From positions 1,736,001-1,800,000 of the forward strand of contig NZ_CP136708.1 of assembly GCF_032925565.1 (NCBI RefSeq): 64,000 nucleotides of DNA, written 5' to 3'. The position numbers and the translations under genes are program-made. Position 1 is the first letter of the stretch. Each line of letters begins with the position of its first letter. The notes under the pieces were generated by a model. The model did not search any database. It was not told the origin of the DNA and saw nothing but the letters and a program-made list of their open reading frames with translations. This document shows, piece after piece, positions 49,342 through 57,333 of this stretch. Source of the DNA: Alteromonas sp. CI.11.F.A3 (lineage in GTDB: Bacteria; Pseudomonadota; Gammaproteobacteria; Enterobacterales; Alteromonadaceae).

Positions 49342-49443
49342 AAGGTGGGGAAAGGGCGCAGTAAACCCTCCACCGCATGGATGCGGTGGCGGAGCGTACA
49401 GGGAAGTATTTACCGCGTGTTTACGGAGCCCTATCCCCACCTT
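49342..49443. repeat. Palindromic structured element between ribB and ribH
   Basis: A 16-base outer arm, AAGGTGGGGAAAGGGC (49342-49357), pairs with 49428-49443 with one A-A mismatch. Inside are a smaller hairpin, CCACCGC/GCGGTGG (49370-49389), and a GTAAAC/GTTTAC pairing (49361-49366 with 49419-49424). The layout suggests a compact multi-stem RNA or a dispersed REP/MITE-like element. It does not carry the FMN riboswitch conserved blocks. Confidence 0.7.
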
Positions 49444-49447
49444 GCCG

Positions 49448-49487
49448 TTTGTTATTCGGGCTAACGGACTTGTCAGCCAGTAACAAA
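49448..49487. repeat. Second hairpin 3' of the ribB-ribH element
   Basis: TTTGTTA (49448-49454) pairs with TAACAAA (49481-49487), with an inner GGCT/AGCC pairing. It directly follows the large palindrome and may belong to the same element. Confidence 0.5.
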
Positions 49488-49496
49488 AACAATCGA

Positions 49497-49524
49497 TTTA
49501 GTTTGGGCGTAGTTGTGGTATACT
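49497..49524 (+). promoter_or_regulatory. Candidate extended -10 promoter for ribH
   Basis: TGGTATACT (49516-49524) has the TGn extension plus a good -10. The only -35 candidate is a weak TTTAGT at 49497. It lies 30 bases before the ribH start, so ribH-nusB-thiL-pgpA may be transcribed independently of ribB. Confidence 0.5.
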
Positions 49525-49553
49525 TCGCGCCGTTTTTCTCGAGGAATGAAATC

Positions 49554-50027
49554 ATGCAAGTAGTTGAAGGTAATATCAGAGCGACCGGTAAGAAGATTGC
49601 TATTGTTGTTGCACGCTTTAATAGCTTTGTTGTTGAGAGCTTATTGGAAGGCGCATTAGACACACTAGACCGTCACGGTGAAGTGAACGAAGACGATATC
49701 ACAGTGGTACGTGTTCCAGGTGCTTATGAGTTGCCTATTGTTGCTAAGAAACTTGCTGAGAAAAAATCTTTTGACGCCATTATTGCACTTGGTGCGGTAA
49801 TTCGTGGCGGCACACCTCATTTTGACTTTGTTGCAGGTGAATGCAACAAAGGCCTAGCGCAAGTATCGCTAGAATATGGTGTGCCGGTATCTTTTGGTGT
49901 TATCACTACAGATTCTATTGAACAGGCTATCGAACGTTCTGGAACCAAAGCAGGCAACAAAGGCGCAGAAGCAGCCTTAGGTGCGCTTGAAATGGTTAAC
50001 GTTATCGATGCTGTTGAAAAGCTTTAA
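49554..50027 (+). CDS. ribH: 6,7-dimethyl-8-ribityllumazine synthase
   Basis: Forms the lumazine substrate of RibE from the RibD and RibB products. The 157 residues match E. coli (156). Signature text includes [27 protein letters not shown] and [16 protein letters not shown] with the catalytic His. The frame is open from 49377 inside the upstream palindrome, but ATG 49554 gives the family start MQVVEGN and has GAGGAA about 8 bases upstream. nusB follows after 13 bases. Confidence 0.97.
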   Translation: MQVVEGNIRATGKKIAIVVARFNSFVVESLLEGALDTLDRHGEVNEDDITVVRVPGAYELPIVAKKLAEKKSFDAIIALGAVIRGGTPHFDFVAGECNKGLAQVSLEYGVPVSFGVITTDSIEQAIERSGTKAGNKGAEAALGALEMVNVIDAVEKL

Positions 50028-50040
50028 GGTAAAAAATTAA

Positions 50041-50463
50041 GTGAAAGTTTCAGCTCGTCGTAAAGCCCGTGAACTTGCCCTTCAAGGCATCTATTCATGG
50101 CAAATGAGTCATAACGATATTCAACAAATTGAACTGGCGCTAGCGACCAGTAACGATATGAAGAAAGTTGATATGGCTTATTTTCAGGCACTGCTTCGCG
50201 GTGTGGCGCACAGCGCTAGCCATTTAGATACGACTATAAAGCCGTATTTGGGCCGTTTGCCTGAAGAACTAGATGCAATCGAAAAGGCTATCTTACGTAT
50301 TGCGACACTGGAACTTACAGAGCGTAAGGATGTGCCTTATCGCGTAATTATTAATGAAGCGATTGAACTTGCGAAGTCTTTCGGGGCCGAAGAAAGTCAT
50401 AAATTCATCAATGGTGCGCTTGATAAAGCGGTTCGCTCGTTGCGTAAAGACGAACGCGATTAA
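50041..50463 (+). CDS. nusB: Transcription antitermination factor NusB
   Basis: NusB with NusE binds boxA RNA during rRNA antitermination. The all-helical protein has 140 residues (E. coli 139). The family text SARRKARELALQGIYSW begins it, and DVPYRVIINEAIELAKSFGAEESHKFINGALDKAV ends it (quoted only as landmarks, near residues 100-134). Start is GTG 50041, 13 bases after ribH, the conserved ribH-nusB pair. Confidence 0.96.
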   Translation: MKVSARRKARELALQGIYSWQMSHNDIQQIELALATSNDMKKVDMAYFQALLRGVAHSASHLDTTIKPYLGRLPEELDAIEKAILRIATLELTERKDVPYRVIINEAIELAKSFGAEESHKFINGALDKAVRSLRKDERD

Positions 50464-50509
50464 CCTTGTCCAGTGGCATTGGATGTCACAAAGGGTTTAA
50501 TAGACTATC

Positions 50510-51475
50510 GTGAAAGAATTTGATCTTATCGGCCGCTACTTCTCTGATGGCGGCCATACTCGTAAAGACGTTGTTATTGGTATTGGTGATGATTGTGCCG
50601 TAACTAACGTTCCTAGTAACCAACAACTTGCCGTTACTACAGACACCTTAGTAGCCGGTGTGCACTTCTTAGAAGATGCACCTGCAAAATCAGTTGCGTA
50701 TAAAACCGTAGCCGTAAATTTAAGCGATTTAGCCGCCATGGGTGCTGAACCTGCTTGGATAAGCTTATCGTTGTCGTTACCAACAGTGAATGATGAATGG
50801 CTTAGCGAATTCGTAGATGGTTTATACGAACTCACGCAGTATTATTCAGTACAGTTAATTGGTGGCGATACCGTTAAAGGCCCGATGGCCATGACCATTA
50901 CGGCGCAAGGGTTCATTCCACCCGGTTCTGAACTGACTCGCAGTAATGCGAAACCTGGTGATTGGGTTTATGTGACAGGCACATTAGGTGATGCTGGTGC
51001 AGGCTTAGATATTCTTCAAAATAAGCTATCGGTGGCTGGTGAAGCACGCGATGTGCTTATTAATCGGCATTATTACCCTACACCTCGCGTTGCAATGGGA
51101 ACGGCACTTCGTCGTATTGCTTCCTCATGTATTGACGTGTCTGATGGTTTAATATCGGATTTAGGTCACATACTGAAAGCATCAGGCTGTGGTGCAAATG
51201 TACATGTTGATAAGCTGCCTTTATCGAGAGCGTTAACGAGCGCCGTTGATAATGCTCAAGCTATTGAATATGCGCTGTCAGCAGGCGACGATTACGAGCT
51301 TATCTTTACCGTAGGCGAAGAACAACGAGGCAACTTTGAAACCTCGATGGGCAGTAGTAGCGTAAAAGCAACCTGTATTGGTCAGTTAAGCGGTCATGTT
51401 GGTCAGCTTAATTTATTGAAAGATAATCAGCCGTTCACGCCAACTAATGAAAATGGTTACGAGCATAGTTTCTAG
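50510..51475 (+). CDS. thiL: Thiamine-monophosphate kinase
   Basis: Phosphorylates thiamine monophosphate to the active diphosphate. The AIR-synthase-like fold shows IGDDCAVTNV near residue 25, NLSDLAAMGAEP, and DVSDGLISDLGHIL. The 321 residues match the family (E. coli 325). Start is GTG 50510 in MKEFDLIGRYF, the common beginning of ThiL. It follows nusB by 46 bases and precedes pgpA by 18, the widespread nusB-thiL-pgpA order. Confidence 0.96.
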   Translation: MKEFDLIGRYFSDGGHTRKDVVIGIGDDCAVTNVPSNQQLAVTTDTLVAGVHFLEDAPAKSVAYKTVAVNLSDLAAMGAEPAWISLSLSLPTVNDEWLSEFVDGLYELTQYYSVQLIGGDTVKGPMAMTITAQGFIPPGSELTRSNAKPGDWVYVTGTLGDAGAGLDILQNKLSVAGEARDVLINRHYYPTPRVAMGTALRRIASSCIDVSDGLISDLGHILKASGCGANVHVDKLPLSRALTSAVDNAQAIEYALSAGDDYELIFTVGEEQRGNFETSMGSSSVKATCIGQLSGHVGQLNLLKDNQPFTPTNENGYEHSF

Positions 51476-51493
51476 AAGCTAACAGAGCATTAT

Positions 51494-51994
51494 ATGCAAA
51501 AAGAATATCGCGCTAGAATTAGCATGAAGAATCCAGTGCACTTTTTAGCGCTGGGTTTTGGTAGTGGGCTTATCCCGTTTATGCCCGGTACGTTTGGCTC
51601 AGCGGCTGCACTTCCATTATTAGTATTGTCAGCGAATATGCCAGTGGTGGTATTTATCGCTTTCACTGTTTTTGCCTCAATTTTTGGCATTTATCTGTGC
51701 GGAAAAACCGCTGATGATATGCAGGTGCACGATCACGGCTCTATTGTGTGGGATGAAGTGGCAGGTATGTTTATTACCTTCTTATTTGTACCTATTACAG
51801 CGTCTTCGTTGCTAGCAGGTTTTTTGCTGTTTCGCGTATTCGATATTTTAAAGCCATGGCCAATAGGGCCTATCGATAAGCGCTTGCACGGCGGTACCGG
51901 CATTATGCTCGATGACATAGTGGCAGGTGCTATGGCTTGCGCGTGTTTACATATCATGATGAGCGTGTGGCCTGCATTTACAACCTTGTTTTAA
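51494..51994 (+). CDS. pgpA: Phosphatidylglycerophosphatase A
   Basis: Membrane phosphatase making phosphatidylglycerol. It has 166 residues with the family landmarks GSGLIPFMPGTFGSAAALP, the acidic motif HDHGSIVWDEVAGM and the C-terminal DIVAGAMACA. Three to four hydrophobic helices are evident. Start ATG 51494 is preceded by a weak site. It ends the rib-nusB-thiL-pgpA run and is followed by a strong terminator shared with dxs. Confidence 0.95.
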   Translation: MQKEYRARISMKNPVHFLALGFGSGLIPFMPGTFGSAAALPLLVLSANMPVVVFIAFTVFASIFGIYLCGKTADDMQVHDHGSIVWDEVAGMFITFLFVPITASSLLAGFLLFRVFDILKPWPIGPIDKRLHGGTGIMLDDIVAGAMACACLHIMMSVWPAFTTLF

Positions 51995-52059
51995 AATCGG
52001 GCTAACCTAATCTAACCAAACCTAAGCTCGTTCGATAATACGCAAAATTTGTACATACT

Positions 52060-52090
52060 AAAAAGCCCGCTGCTGCGGGCTTTTTGTTTT
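52060..52090. terminator. Bidirectional terminator between pgpA and dxs
   Basis: AAAAAGCCCGC, loop TGCT, GCGGGCTTTTT: an 11-bp perfect stem with T runs in both directions. It lies between the convergent pgpA and dxs genes. Confidence 0.93.
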
Positions 52091-52127
52091 TAAAGACTAG
52101 TGAGTGAATAAGTTACGAAACCAATTG

Positions 52128-54005
52128 TTAGTTCAGTAAGCCTTTAAGTGTAGCGGTAATGCCTTCGGCATCCAGCCCATGCTCTTTGTACATTTCTTGC
52201 TGCGTACCTTGTAAAATAAAGCTGTCTGGAAGCCCTAACGTACGAACGGGTTTCATAATGCCTTGTTGTTGTAAGTACTCAAGCACACCAGAGCCAGCAC
52301 CGCCGGCTATACACCCATCTTCTAAGGTAATAAGCATATCGTGTTCTGCCGCTGCTTTCTCAATAGCTTGGCCATCCAGCGGCTTCACAAAGCGCATATC
52401 AATAACCGTTGCATCAATAGCTTCTGCAGCCGCTAACGCATTAGGTAAGAGTGTGCCAAAATTCAATATTGCTGCTTTTTTCGCTGGCTTGCCGGTAATA
52501 GCACGGCTAACCTTCGATTTGCCAATCGGTAACTCGGTCATCGCAGCGTCTGGGGTAATACCCATTCCAGACCCTCGAGGGTAGCGTACCGCAGCAGGTT
52601 TTTGCGCTTTATGCCCGGTATAAAGCATTTGTCTGCATTCATTTTCATCAGACGGCGCCATAACAATCATATTTGGAATACAGCGCAAAAAGGCAATATC
52701 AAACGCACCTTGGTGAGTAGGGCCATCAGCACCCACTATACCGGCACGGTCAACAGCAAATAAAACCGGCAAGTCTTGCAACGCCACATCGTGAATAAGC
52801 TGATCGTACGCACGCTGTAAAAAGGTTGAGTAGATGGCAACTACTGGGTTACATCCATCGCGCGCTAGGCCCGCAGCAAAGGTAACCGCATGCTGTTCTG
52901 CAATGGCAACATCAAAATACTGTTCAGGGTATTGCTGCGAGAATGCGACCATGCCAGAACCTTCACGCATAGCGGGGGTAACCGCCATCAATTTAGGATC
53001 TTGCGCTGCCATATCGCACAACCAATCGCCAAAAATGGCAGAAAAAGTCGGTGCAGATGGCTTGGCTTTGGGCAATGCGTTATCGGCAGGATTAAATTTA
53101 GGCACTGCGTGGAATTTAATCGGATCTTTTTCGGCAAGGGCGTAGCCTTTACCTTTTTTAGTTACCACGTGAAGCAATTGTGGGCCTTTGAACTTGCGCA
53201 TATTACGCAAGGTATCTACCACCGCATCCACATCGTGACCATCAATAGGGCCAATGTAATTAAAGCCAAGCTCTTCAAAGATAGTGCCCGGTACTACCAT
53301 GCCTTTAAGATGCTCTTCTGCGCGACTAGCAAACTCTTTGATAGGTGGCACATTACTTAATAGCTTTTTAGAACCATCGCGAATAGAGTTGAAGACATTA
53401 CCCGTTAATAAACGGGCTAGGTGACTATTAAGCGCACCTACGTTTTCAGAGATAGACATTTCGTTGTCGTTTAACACCACAACCATATCTTTATTAATAT
53501 CACCAGCATGGTTCATTGCTTCAAATGCCATACCTGCGGTAATCGCACCATCACCAATAACGGCAACCACTTTACGATTTTTACCTTCTTGCTCAGCGGC
53601 AACTGCCATACCAAGCGCAGCACTTATCGATGTAGACGAGTGGCCTACAGCAAAAGTGTCGTAGTCACTTTCAGGTGGCCAAGGGAAGGGGTGCAAGCCG
53701 TCTTTTTGTCGAATAGTCGACATTTGCTTAGCGCGACCCGTCAGAATTTTATGGGGGTAAGCCTGATGACCCACATCCCAAATTAATCTGTCGATTGGCG
53801 TATTATAAATATAATGCAAAGCCACAGTAAGCTCTACCGTGCCTAAGCCCGACGCAAAGTGTCCACTGGTTTGGCTAACACTATTTAGTAAATATTCTCG
53901 TAATTCATCTGACAACTCACGCAACTTCTCTTGCGGTAACTGTCTTAACTTATCCGGCGTTTGCGCAATAGCAAGCGTGGGGTAATGTTGGAGGTCTAAA
54001 CTCAT
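52128..54005 (-). CDS. dxs: 1-deoxy-D-xylulose-5-phosphate synthase
   Basis: Thiamine-diphosphate enzyme starting the MEP isoprenoid pathway from pyruvate and glyceraldehyde phosphate. The ThDP motif is [20 protein letters not shown], ending in a conserved Asn-rich loop ([11 protein letters not shown]). The transketolase C-terminal part has [11 protein letters not shown] and [11 protein letters not shown]. The 625 residues compare with 620 in E. coli. It is third in the xseB-ispA-dxs operon; the thiL gene opposite makes its cofactor. Confidence 0.97.
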   Translation of the reverse strand: MSLDLQHYPTLAIAQTPDKLRQLPQEKLRELSDELREYLLNSVSQTSGHFASGLGTVELTVALHYIYNTPIDRLIWDVGHQAYPHKILTGRAKQMSTIRQKDGLHPFPWPPESDYDTFAVGHSSTSISAALGMAVAAEQEGKNRKVVAVIGDGAITAGMAFEAMNHAGDINKDMVVVLNDNEMSISENVGALNSHLARLLTGNVFNSIRDGSKKLLSNVPPIKEFASRAEEHLKGMVVPGTIFEELGFNYIGPIDGHDVDAVVDTLRNMRKFKGPQLLHVVTKKGKGYALAEKDPIKFHAVPKFNPADNALPKAKPSAPTFSAIFGDWLCDMAAQDPKLMAVTPAMREGSGMVAFSQQYPEQYFDVAIAEQHAVTFAAGLARDGCNPVVAIYSTFLQRAYDQLIHDVALQDLPVLFAVDRAGIVGADGPTHQGAFDIAFLRCIPNMIVMAPSDENECRQMLYTGHKAQKPAAVRYPRGSGMGITPDAAMTELPIGKSKVSRAITGKPAKKAAILNFGTLLPNALAAAEAIDATVIDMRFVKPLDGQAIEKAAAEHDMLITLEDGCIAGGAGSGVLEYLQQQGIMKPVRTLGLPDSFILQGTQQEMYKEHGLDAEGITATLKGLLN

Positions 54006-54037
54006 TATTTATTATCTTTTTCAACATGGTTGCAGAA

Positions 54038-54928
54038 CTAATGGTCTCGTTTTACCAATAGTTCGCTAAACGCAATTAAACTGTCTGTATTGTAGGGTAA
54101 ACGAGCCAAGGCTTGAAGGGCATTCTGATGCAGCTTATCAAGTTCTCGTTTTGCGCCTTCAATGCCAAGTTTGGCAGGAAAGGTATTCTTACCCAAAGCA
54201 ATGTCAGAGCCTGCAGGCTTTCCTAATTGCTCACTATTACCTTCTACGTCAAGAATGTCATCTTGGACTTGAAATGCAAGACCAATATCATCGGCGTAGG
54301 CCAATAGGTCTGCTTTACTGTCACTATCAAGTTCTGGAGAAACAATAGATACCATTTCAATACATGCACGAAGCAGGGCGCCGGTTTTCAAATTGTGCAG
54401 CCGCTTGAGCTGCTCTAGGCTTATTTCTTCACCCGTGCTGGCTAAATCAATAGCTTGCCCGCCACACATGCCGCGATAGCCTGCGGCGCGGGCTAGCACA
54501 GAAAGTAATTCACCACGTTTATTGGTTGCGAAATCACTTAATGGCGCATCGGCTAATGTGCTAAAAGCAAGGGCTTGCAATGCATCACCGGCTAATATTG
54601 CGGTGGCTTCATCAAATGCAATATGACAAGTTGGCTGGCCGCGACGCAAATCGTCGTCGTCCATGGCTGGCAAGTCATCATGTACCAGCGAATACGCATG
54701 CACGCACTCAATTGCCATACTAATCGCCATTTGATCGCCTTTAGGCACATCAAGGGTGTTGCCGATAACCTGAACCAGTAAAGGTCGCATGCGTTTACCC
54801 CCTACCAACAACGCATGGCGCATTGCTTCTTTAAGCCGCGGTGCGTCGTGGGGAAGGTCATCAATAAGCGTATTTAACGACGCATCGGTCTGCTGCTTAA
54901 CTTGCTGATGCAATGCAGTGAAATTCAT
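54038..54928 (-). CDS. ispA: Farnesyl diphosphate synthase (geranyltranstransferase)
   Basis: Condenses isopentenyl diphosphate onto dimethylallyl and geranyl diphosphate. The two aspartate motifs are DDLPAMDDDDLRRG (first) and FQVQDDILDVEG (second). From ATG 54928 it has 296 residues (E. coli 299). The frame is open to 55009, but that start lies inside xseB and gives a 27-residue non-conserved extension; an AGG site precedes 54928. It follows xseB by 28 bases. Confidence 0.95.
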   Translation of the reverse strand: MNFTALHQQVKQQTDASLNTLIDDLPHDAPRLKEAMRHALLVGGKRMRPLLVQVIGNTLDVPKGDQMAISMAIECVHAYSLVHDDLPAMDDDDLRRGQPTCHIAFDEATAILAGDALQALAFSTLADAPLSDFATNKRGELLSVLARAAGYRGMCGGQAIDLASTGEEISLEQLKRLHNLKTGALLRACIEMVSIVSPELDSDSKADLLAYADDIGLAFQVQDDILDVEGNSEQLGKPAGSDIALGKNTFPAKLGIEGAKRELDKLHQNALQALARLPYNTDSLIAFSELLVKRDH

Positions 54929-54956
54929 AACGTACCTGTTTGTTGCGACACGAGGC

Positions 54957-55220
54957 TTAAGGTTGCTCGTCTTCAGGAAGAGGGTGTAATGCGCTTTCGC
55001 CTTGCTCATTAAGCAAAATTTTAACTTTTTGCTCGGCTTGCTCTAACGACTTCTGGCCTTCACGAGAAAGGGCAATGCCTCGCTCGAATTTCTCAAGTGC
55101 AACGTTTAATGGTAACTCACCGTTTTCCATCTCATTAACAATGGCATCTAATTCGGTAAGGGTTTCCTCAAACGAGGGAGAATCTGTCTTTTTCGTCACT
55201 TTCGCCACCATAGCACTCAA
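54957..55220 (-). CDS. xseB: Exodeoxyribonuclease VII small subunit
   Basis: XseB binds the large subunit XseA to form the single-strand-specific nuclease. The 87-residue helical protein has the family text SFEETLTELDAIVNEMENGELPLNVALEKFERGI, spanning residues 16-49, and ends in a short acidic tail. First gene of the xseB-ispA-dxs operon, diverging from pomAB, as in Vibrio and Shewanella. Confidence 0.95.
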   Translation of the reverse strand: MSAMVAKVTKKTDSPSFEETLTELDAIVNEMENGELPLNVALEKFERGIALSREGQKSLEQAEQKVKILLNEQGESALHPLPEDEQP

Positions 55221-55415
55221 TTTTAGGCGTTTCTTGGGATTACGCGCACATTAACTGAGGGTAGCCAATGGGTCAAATGGTTTGTCAATATATGCCCTAT
55301 TGCAGCTATCTATGACAACGCGTTGTGAATCAAGCCTCAGTATCAAAACTGGCGCCTAAAGTTCGACTAACGTCATTATGTATACAATAATTAAGGCAAT
55401 TTGCGATAATCTTGT

Positions 55416-55442
55416 TATAGAAATTCTATACAATGCCGATAG
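55416..55442 (+). promoter_or_regulatory. Sigma-28 (FliA) promoter of pomAB
   Basis: TATAGAAA (55416-55423), 11 bases, then GCCGATAG (55435-55442) match the FliA pattern TAAAGTTT-N11-GCCGATAA in spacing and in most positions, including the near-invariant -10. It lies 48 bases before the pomA start. The rest of the 55221-55490 gap is AT-rich and should hold the divergent xseB promoter. Confidence 0.78.
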
Positions 55443-55490
55443 AATACGAGTAATAGTTATGCAGCGTCTGCAAAAAATGAGGAAGAGTGA

Positions 55491-56255
55491 GTGGATTTAG
55501 CAACCGTCATAGGTATGTTGGGCGCCATCGGCTTTGTAGTAATGGCCATGGTTATGGGTGGCAGTATTGCCATGTTCATCAACGTACCGTCTATCTTGAT
55601 CGTATTTGGTGGCACCCTTTTCGTTATTTTATCCCAATACACTTTAGGGCAGTTCTTTGGTGCAGGTAAAATTGCAGGCAAAGCATTCATGTTCAAAATT
55701 GATACGCCTGAAGACTTAATTGAAAAAATTGTTGAGATGGCCGATGCAGCACGTAAAGGCGGTTTTCTTGCATTAGAAGAAGCTGAAATTGACAATCCGT
55801 TTATGCAAAAAGGTGTAGACATGCTGGTTGATGGTCACGACATAGAAGTGGTCAGAGAAACCTTAGCGAAAGATATTTCTATGACCACCGAGCGACACGA
55901 ATTTGGTGCCACCATATTTAAAGGTATGGGTGATATCGCACCAGCAATGGGAATGATTGGAACCCTGATTGGTCTGGTGGCCATGCTTTCCAACATGGAT
56001 GATCCTAAATCGATTGGACCAGCGATGGCGGTAGCACTATTAACTACTTTGTATGGTGCATTCCTTGCCAACATTATCTGCCTACCCATGGCGGTAAAAC
56101 TCGGTAACCGCGCTCAAGAAGAAAAGCTTAACCAAATGCTAGTACTCGATGGCATTGTGGGTATTGCTGATGGACAAAACCCGCGTGTTATCGAAGGTAT
56201 ATTGAAAAACTATCTAGCGGCAAGTAAACGCGGTACGGGCGCTGAGGACGAATAA
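55491..56255 (+). CDS. pomA: Sodium-driven flagellar stator protein PomA
   Basis: PomA with PomB forms the ion-conducting stator that turns the polar flagellum. The 254 residues have four membrane helices and align closely with Vibrio PomA: start MDLATVIGMLGAIGFVVMAM, then MADAARKGGFLALEE and PAMGMIGTLIGLVAMLSNMDDP. The cytoplasmic loop between helices 2 and 3 carries the charged residues that contact FliG. The start is GTG 55491 with GGAAG upstream. It overlaps pomB by one base. The sodium assignment rests on similarity to PomA rather than MotA. Confidence 0.93.
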   Translation: MDLATVIGMLGAIGFVVMAMVMGGSIAMFINVPSILIVFGGTLFVILSQYTLGQFFGAGKIAGKAFMFKIDTPEDLIEKIVEMADAARKGGFLALEEAEIDNPFMQKGVDMLVDGHDIEVVRETLAKDISMTTERHEFGATIFKGMGDIAPAMGMIGTLIGLVAMLSNMDDPKSIGPAMAVALLTTLYGAFLANIICLPMAVKLGNRAQEEKLNQMLVLDGIVGIADGQNPRVIEGILKNYLAASKRGTGAEDE

Positions 56256-57184
56256 TGGCTGAAGAAGAGTGCCCAAAATGTCCTCCCGAGGGGCTTCCTG
56301 CATGGATGGGGACCTTCGCGGATTTAATGTCGTTGCTTATGTGCTTCTTTGTACTGTTGCTCTCATTTTCAGAAATGGATGTACTGAAGTTCAAGCAAAT
56401 AGCGGGCTCTATGAAGTTTGCCTTTGGGGTGCAAAACAAAATTGAAGTGAAAGACATCCCTAAAGGCACCAGTGTTATTGCGATGGAATTCAGACCCGGT
56501 CGTCCAGACCCGTCGCCTATCGATACTATTCAACAACAAACGATTGAGATGACCCAGCAAATGTTGGAGTTTCAAGCGGGGGATGAAGATTCTGCTGGCG
56601 GTAGGCAGAAACAAAGAGGCGAACAGCGTGGTGGTCAGTCACAACAAACGGCTACTGATCAGTCTTCATCTGAGTCACAAAGCTCAGACCAAACCCAGAC
56701 TGCTGAGTTAATGAAAAAAGTGGCGCAGCAGTTACAAAAGCAAATTCTTGATGGTGCAGTAGAATTAGAGTCTTTAGGTCAGCAACTGACTATTCGTATT
56801 AGAGAGAACGGTTCGTTTTCGGCCGGTTCTGCATTCCTACAACCTCAGTTCCAGCCTATCTTACGCAAAATTGGGGTGCTGTTAGCTGATGTGCCAGGGG
56901 AAATAGAAATATCAGGGCATAGTGACGGACAACACATTGCAAACGAGCTCTATCGTTCCAATTGGGATTTATCGTCTCAGCGTGCCGTAGCCGTAGCCGA
57001 AGCCATGCGGACAGCCCCAGGGTTCGATGAAAGCAGAATGTCGGTAGTAGGGAAGGCCGATACCGACCCTATGGTAGAAGATGCTACAACGCCGGCTGAC
57101 AGAGCGCGAAATAGACGGGTAGAGATTAATATTAATCAAGGTAAACCCATGACCTCTCAACCTATATCCGTGGTTGATGAATAA
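56255..57184 (+). CDS. pomB: Sodium-driven flagellar stator protein PomB
   Basis: Partner of PomA. A single membrane helix near residues 18-40 contains Asp23 (FADLMSLL), equivalent to the ion-binding Asp24 of Vibrio PomB. A Gln/Ser-rich linker (about residues 105-150) precedes an OmpA-like peptidoglycan-binding domain with SGHSDGQHIANELY...LSSQRAVAVAEAM. It is 309 residues long. A clear terminator follows. Confidence 0.94.
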   Translation: MAEEECPKCPPEGLPAWMGTFADLMSLLMCFFVLLLSFSEMDVLKFKQIAGSMKFAFGVQNKIEVKDIPKGTSVIAMEFRPGRPDPSPIDTIQQQTIEMTQQMLEFQAGDEDSAGGRQKQRGEQRGGQSQQTATDQSSSESQSSDQTQTAELMKKVAQQLQKQILDGAVELESLGQQLTIRIRENGSFSAGSAFLQPQFQPILRKIGVLLADVPGEIEISGHSDGQHIANELYRSNWDLSSQRAVAVAEAMRTAPGFDESRMSVVGKADTDPMVEDATTPADRARNRRVEININQGKPMTSQPISVVDE

Positions 57185-57207
57185 AGGTTATAAGCAGAAC
57201 GCAAAAC

Positions 57208-57246
57208 CAAAAAGGGCGAATCAGATGATTCGCCCTTTTATTTTGT
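57208..57246 (+). terminator. Intrinsic terminator after pomB
   Basis: AAAAGGGCGAATC, loop AGAT, GATTCGCCCTTTT followed by ATTTT: a 13-bp perfect stem. Closes the pomAB unit. Confidence 0.92.
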
Positions 57247-57261
57247 AGTCGTCTTACACTT

Positions 57262-57330
57262 CCAACTAATCTTGCCTTAAAGAGCCAACTAACGGGGCCT
57301 TAAACATCCGACTAACATTGTTTGCACATG
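57262..57330. repeat. Degenerate 23-bp tandem repeat downstream of cfa-like gene
   Basis: Units begin at 57262, 57285 and 57308. Each starts CCAACTAA or CCGACTAA, and the first two share GCCTTAAA at the same offset. A partial fourth unit (CAACTAG) runs into the stop codon of the Cfa-like gene. Role unknown. Confidence 0.6.
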
Positions 57331-57333
57331 CAA

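Noticed and set aside
49252..49553. FMN riboswitch in the ribB-ribH gap
   Set aside because: None of the conserved riboswitch blocks (for example the GGCGGTA segment and the terminal GGATGGGAGAAG) are present; the fold is a long palindrome instead.
49377..49553. N-terminal extension of RibH from ATG 49377
   Set aside because: It lies in the palindromic element, is not conserved in type, and ATG 49554 has a good Shine-Dalgarno and the family N-terminus.
52890..53360. 156-residue plus-strand frame inside dxs
   Set aside because: Antisense to dxs, with Cys/His/Phe-rich composition typical of a shadow frame.
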